A DNA stretch of 7,118 nt from an uncultured Peptococcaceae bacterium (GTDB taxonomy: Bacteria > Bacillota > Peptococcia > Peptococcales > Peptococcaceae). The DNA is taken from positions 1-7,118 of the forward strand of contig CALAKO010000198.1 in the NCBI GenBank assembly GCA_937922955.1, read 5' to 3'. This document shows positions 4,259 to 7,118 of the stretch, piece after piece (positions within the stretch are counted from its first letter, which is position 1; each line of letters starts with the position of its first letter). A program made the position numbers and the translations under genes. Below the pieces are notes generated by a model. The model worked only from the letters and a program-made list of their open reading frames with translations. It was not told where the DNA came from and did no database searches.

Positions 4259-5632
4259 TTAAATAAAGATCAGTTTCAAGACAAAGAGCACGGCCAAAAC
4301 AAGCATGACCACAGAGATCTTTTTGCGTTTTTCGGCTGGTGCCATGATGTTGTAGAGAAGGTTGACTGCAACATAGGTGAGAACGCCAAGTGTCAGACCA
4401 TCGCCGATGGAATAAGTGAGAGGCATGGCAAGAATGGTGACAAAGGCTGGCAGCCCTTCGGTAATATTGGTAAATTCAACATCTTTAACAGCGCTGAGCA
4501 TCAAATAACCAACATAAATTAATGCTGGTGCTGTTGCGCAAGATGGGATTGCAATGAAAACTGGGGAGAAGAACATGGCAGCGAGGAAGAGGCAGCCAAC
4601 GGTAATGGCGGTGTAACCGGTACGTCCACCAACACTAACGCCGGTAGAACTTTCCACATAGGTGGTAACAGTAGAAACCCCGAGGCAAGCGCCAGCAGTG
4701 GTTGCAAGCGCATCGGCCATAAGAGCGCGGCCGGCGTTTGGTACGTTGCCATTTTCGTCAAGCATGTTGGCTTTCGAGCAAACACCAACGAGTGTCCCAA
4801 CAGTATCAAAGAAGTCAACAAAAAGGAAGGTTAACATAATAACCAGGAAATTGCTGACGTTCGCTGGATGCAGCAGATAACCAAAATCAATTTGTCCTGC
4901 AATTGGAGCGATGGATTCAAATTTAATAAGACCGGTAGGTAAGCTAATTCCAAGATTTGCAGCAGCTTCAGGTGCAATTAATGCATAACCCCAAGCAATG
5001 AGGGAGCAAACCACAATGCCAATTAAGATTGCGCCGCGAATACCGCGCTTGTCCAATGCAGCAATGATAACAACGCCGATGCAGGTGATGATGGCAGGTA
5101 AGGCGAAATGGTTTAAGGTAACAAGCGTGGATTCATCGCCAGCAACAATTCCGCCGTTGATCAGGCCGAGAAAAGCAATAAAAAGACCAATACCACCGGT
5201 AACAGCGAGTTTCATGTTGATCGGAATGGCATTAACAACGGCTTCACGCACTTTGCAAGCAGTGAGCAAAATGAAGACGATACCTTCCACGAAGACAGCG
5301 GTCAAGGCAACTTGCCATGGAATGTCATAGGCAAGGACGACGCTGTAAGCAAAAAATGCATTGAGCCCCATGCCGCTGGCAAGACCAAAAGGTAAGTTTG
5401 CAATAAAGCCCATGAGGAAGCAGCCGAGAGCAGCGGCTAAGCAAGTACCGGTAACGAGGGCACCAGCGTCCATGCCGGTTTCAGATAAAATACTTGGGTT
5501 GATGGCGATGATGTACGCCATGGTCAGAAAGGTGGTAAGACCCGCAAGAATTTCAGTGCGCAGGTTGACGTTTTTCTGCCCAAGCAGAGGGAATAATTTA
5601 ACAAGCGGATTTGTAGATGGGTTGGTGTTCAT
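4259..5632 (-). CDS. NCS2 purine permease, AzgA/PbuG-type (adenine/guanine/hypoxanthine)
   Basis: This is a 457-residue multi-pass inner-membrane transporter of the COG2252 branch of the nucleobase:cation symporter-2 family, expected to import a purine base with protons. Hydrophobic segments fill most of the protein (roughly 12-14 membrane spans), with a basic loop near 434-439 (EKRKKI). Branch-typical motifs are RTEILAGLTTFLTMAYI (25-41), FGLASGMGLNAFFAY (82-96), FLFVDFFDTVGTLVGV (269-284), NAGRALMADALATTAGA (299-315) and TVTTYVESSTGVSVGGRTG (331-349). E337, in the YVESSTG motif, falls where other NCS2 members carry a conserved acidic substrate-site residue. Length and N-terminus match the family. 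GGAG (5642-5639) within AAAGGAGA sits 6 nt before the ATG. Adenine cannot be told from guanine or hypoxanthine here. The leader is too short (46 nt) to hold a purine riboswitch, and co-transcription with the upstream gene is likely. Confidence 0.94.
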   Translation of the reverse strand: MNTNPSTNPLVKLFPLLGQKNVNLRTEILAGLTTFLTMAYIIAINPSILSETGMDAGALVTGTCLAAALGCFLMGFIANLPFGLASGMGLNAFFAYSVVLAYDIPWQVALTAVFVEGIVFILLTACKVREAVVNAIPINMKLAVTGGIGLFIAFLGLINGGIVAGDESTLVTLNHFALPAIITCIGVVIIAALDKRGIRGAILIGIVVCSLIAWGYALIAPEAAANLGISLPTGLIKFESIAPIAGQIDFGYLLHPANVSNFLVIMLTFLFVDFFDTVGTLVGVCSKANMLDENGNVPNAGRALMADALATTAGACLGVSTVTTYVESSTGVSVGGRTGYTAITVGCLFLAAMFFSPVFIAIPSCATAPALIYVGYLMLSAVKDVEFTNITEGLPAFVTILAMPLTYSIGDGLTLGVLTYVAVNLLYNIMAPAEKRKKISVVMLVLAVLFVLKLIFI

Positions 5633-5659
5633 AACAATCTCCTTTTTTATAATTTTCTT

Positions 5660-5674
5660 TTCATATACTATGAA
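5660..5674. repeat. 15-bp AT-rich palindrome in front of the permease gene
   Basis: TTCATA-TAC-TATGAA is a perfect inverted repeat with 6-bp arms and a 3-bp centre, lying between the stop of the upstream gene and the permease ribosome-binding site. It has the size and symmetry of a repressor operator, and no other inverted repeat fills this 46-nt gap. It does not match the purine-box consensus as I know it. Chance occurrence in AT-rich DNA is quite possible. Confidence 0.3.
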
Positions 5675-5678
5675 GGAA

Positions 5679-7118
5679 TCAACGCATCCCTTGAAGATTG
5701 AGCCAATGACTCTTTAAACTGCAAACAAGACGAGCATCAATATACGCTTGATCGCAGGTGAGAATGGTTTGGCCCTGATAATTGCCGGCTGGCGTCAGCT
5801 CGACAACGAGAACAATATCCACGGTGTCATCACTGGACAAGTGCAGCGGCAACATGAAATTCATGGTGTTGCGTGAAGGGTAATAAGAAGGAATCGCGGT
5901 ATGGTAATTCCAACGCACCTCCTTTCGTGACAGTAAAACCGCGTCATCCAGGCGATTCTTGAGACGATTATAGAGCAACATGTCGTTTTCCAACAGCCGG
6001 CGTATTTTTTCAAACAGATGCTCGCGCTGGCTGTCGTCTTTTGCATGTTCAATGTCGCCAAGAATCTTCATGGCCTTCTTATGATCATAAAATTGGTTCT
6101 TTAAATAGAACAATGGAAATCGATCGATGTTTTCTATAAGGATGTGCTCATAGTCGCAATGGATTTCTTGGGTGAGGTCAAAGAGCAGATCTCCCTGATG
6201 TTGAAAATAAGTGGCTGGATGGGGCAGTGGGTTGAAGTTTTGCACGAGCTGCTTGCCCATACCGAAATGCCCAGCAATACAAAATTCTTTAAAAAGCCAT
6301 GGTGATTCGCCAGCGGTGTTTGGCACGAAGCAGGCGTAGATTTCATCGAAATGACGGTCAACAAGACCGGTATTAAAAGCGGCTAGGCGGCCATCTTGGC
6401 TCAGCAGCACTTTCCCTTCCAGCTGAATGCGATAGAAGGTGTATTGGATGTACTTTTTGAGAATATAGAAATTCTTCTTTTCGGTATTTGGGAAATCCCA
6501 TTCTTCTGGTGTTGCCATTTCGGCCAGATTTTGCAGAAAATCTTCCCAGCGACCAAGAAAAGCAAAGTTTTCCAGTGCTTGCGCAGGATTGTCGCCTTTG
6601 ATTTTATTCACTTCCAAATTGGAGGCAGCGGCTTCGTTGTCGTCAATGTAAATCAACGCATAAGGGGCAACGTGCTTTCCTGATGTTGTTGGCCGCTTGA
6701 AGGTCAGATAAATTGGTTTGCCGTTTTTTGCAGGTACATCCAAGCGGAAGCCCAACTTGTCTCGGCTGTAATCCAGAGTTGAGGAGGCTTTTGCCTGTTG
6801 GTAACTGCTTTCGAGCAGGCCTGGTAGAGAGGCTTGTACACGGCCGGTTTTGAGCGCCAGAAGATGGAGCATGTGACTGTCAAGTTGGGTGTGCGCCAAC
6901 AGAGAATCCGGTGGTTCCGGCAATTTTGGCATTACCGGATGCTGTGGTGCTTTGGAGATGGCTGTTGCGCGTGCACGCCGTGTTTTACCAGCTAGGACCG
7001 TTTTTGTTTTTGGGCTTTTTGTGGATTTATTGGTGTGTTTTGGCCGCTGCCAGATGGAAAAGCGCACGCGGATTTCTTCGCTGCCTTCTTCAGGCGGCAG
7101 CAAGGTCAGGTATTCAGG
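5679..7118 (-). CDS. DUF3825-like protein of unknown function, 5' end beyond the window
   Basis: 479 residues are visible. The frame is open to the right edge, and the first possible start (TTG at 7103) has no ribosome-binding site, so the gene very probably begins outside the window. The layout is: a short end of a preceding domain (visible residues 1-24), then a Lys/Thr/Pro/Ala-rich basic linker of about 45 residues (KSTKSPKTKT, KTRRARATA, PKLPEPP), then a globular region from about 70 to the end. The last ~290 residues resemble DUF3825 as I remember it: YIQYTFYRIQLEGK, FNTGL (248-252), HCDYEHILIEN (320-330), TAIPSYYP (407-414), LLPLHL, then QGQTILT and AYIDARLV near the end. No membrane segment or signal peptide is apparent. 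No biochemical role is established that I know of. It is the upstream neighbour of the permease, same strand, 46-nt gap, possibly one transcript. Family assignment is from memory of conserved patterns. Confidence 0.6.
   Translation of the reverse strand, partial: PEYLTLLPPEEGSEEIRVRFSIWQRPKHTNKSTKSPKTKTVLAGKTRRARATAISKAPQHPVMPKLPEPPDSLLAHTQLDSHMLHLLALKTGRVQASLPGLLESSYQQAKASSTLDYSRDKLGFRLDVPAKNGKPIYLTFKRPTTSGKHVAPYALIYIDDNEAAASNLEVNKIKGDNPAQALENFAFLGRWEDFLQNLAEMATPEEWDFPNTEKKNFYILKKYIQYTFYRIQLEGKVLLSQDGRLAAFNTGLVDRHFDEIYACFVPNTAGESPWLFKEFCIAGHFGMGKQLVQNFNPLPHPATYFQHQGDLLFDLTQEIHCDYEHILIENIDRFPLFYLKNQFYDHKKAMKILGDIEHAKDDSQREHLFEKIRRLLENDMLLYNRLKNRLDDAVLLSRKEVRWNYHTAIPSYYPSRNTMNFMLPLHLSSDDTVDIVLVVELTPAGNYQGQTILTCDQAYIDARLVCSLKSHWLNLQGMR

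Noticed and set aside
5633..5678. Purine riboswitch controlling the permease
   Set aside because: The gap is 46 nt, too short for a purine aptamer, and the expected conserved loops are absent.
7101..7103. TTG at 7103 as a true start of the DUF3825-like protein
   Set aside because: No ribosome-binding site precedes it, and the frame stays open through the last base of the window, so a 5' truncation is more likely.

Overview
The window looks like chromosomal DNA of a Gram-positive-type (Firmicutes) bacterium. The coding DNA has moderate GC, the intergenic DNA is AT-rich, nearly every gene has a strong purine-rich Shine-Dalgarno site (AAAGGAG type), and the DAHP synthase is the 338-residue form with a ferredoxin-like N-terminal domain. 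A Negativicutes member is a reasonable guess, but the sequence alone does not settle it. I see no insertion sequence, tRNA, rRNA, CRISPR array or phage gene.

Layout. Positions 1-2986 (minus strand) hold a tightly packed shikimate-pathway operon transcribed right to left: aroF-type DAHP synthase, aroB (3-dehydroquinate synthase) and aroA (EPSP synthase, cut by the left edge). The aroF/aroB junction is a 4-nt ATGA overlap and the aroB/aroA gap is one base, so the three genes are very probably translationally coupled. Positions 2987-3261 form the operon's leader, the most interesting part of the window. It contains a sigma70-like promoter, a 35-codon leader peptide with a dense Tyr/Phe run (YYFSYFTFTVF), mutually exclusive RNA pairings and an intrinsic terminator just before the aroF ribosome-binding site. 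Together these read as a ribosome-mediated attenuator sensing tyrosine and phenylalanine.

Positions 3249-4255 (plus strand) hold two small divergent genes: a 79-residue zinc-ribbon protein and a GNAT-family acetyltransferase with its own TATAAT box. A long hairpin with T-runs on both strands ends this unit and also the convergent unit coming from the right. Positions 4259-7118 (minus strand) hold a purine permease of the AzgA/PbuG (NCS2, COG2252) family. Upstream of it, 46 nt away, is the end of a large protein that resembles DUF3825 proteins; its start lies beyond the right edge.

Working together: DAHP synthase condenses PEP and erythrose-4-phosphate, AroB closes the ring to 3-dehydroquinate, and AroA later adds the enolpyruvyl group, so the operon supplies flux to chorismate and hence Phe, Tyr and Trp. 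The proposed attenuator would raise transcription when charged tRNA-Tyr or tRNA-Phe is scarce. The ferredoxin-like domain of the enzyme is expected to add allosteric feedback by the same amino acids. The zinc-ribbon, GNAT, permease and DUF3825 genes show no clear functional link to the aro operon.
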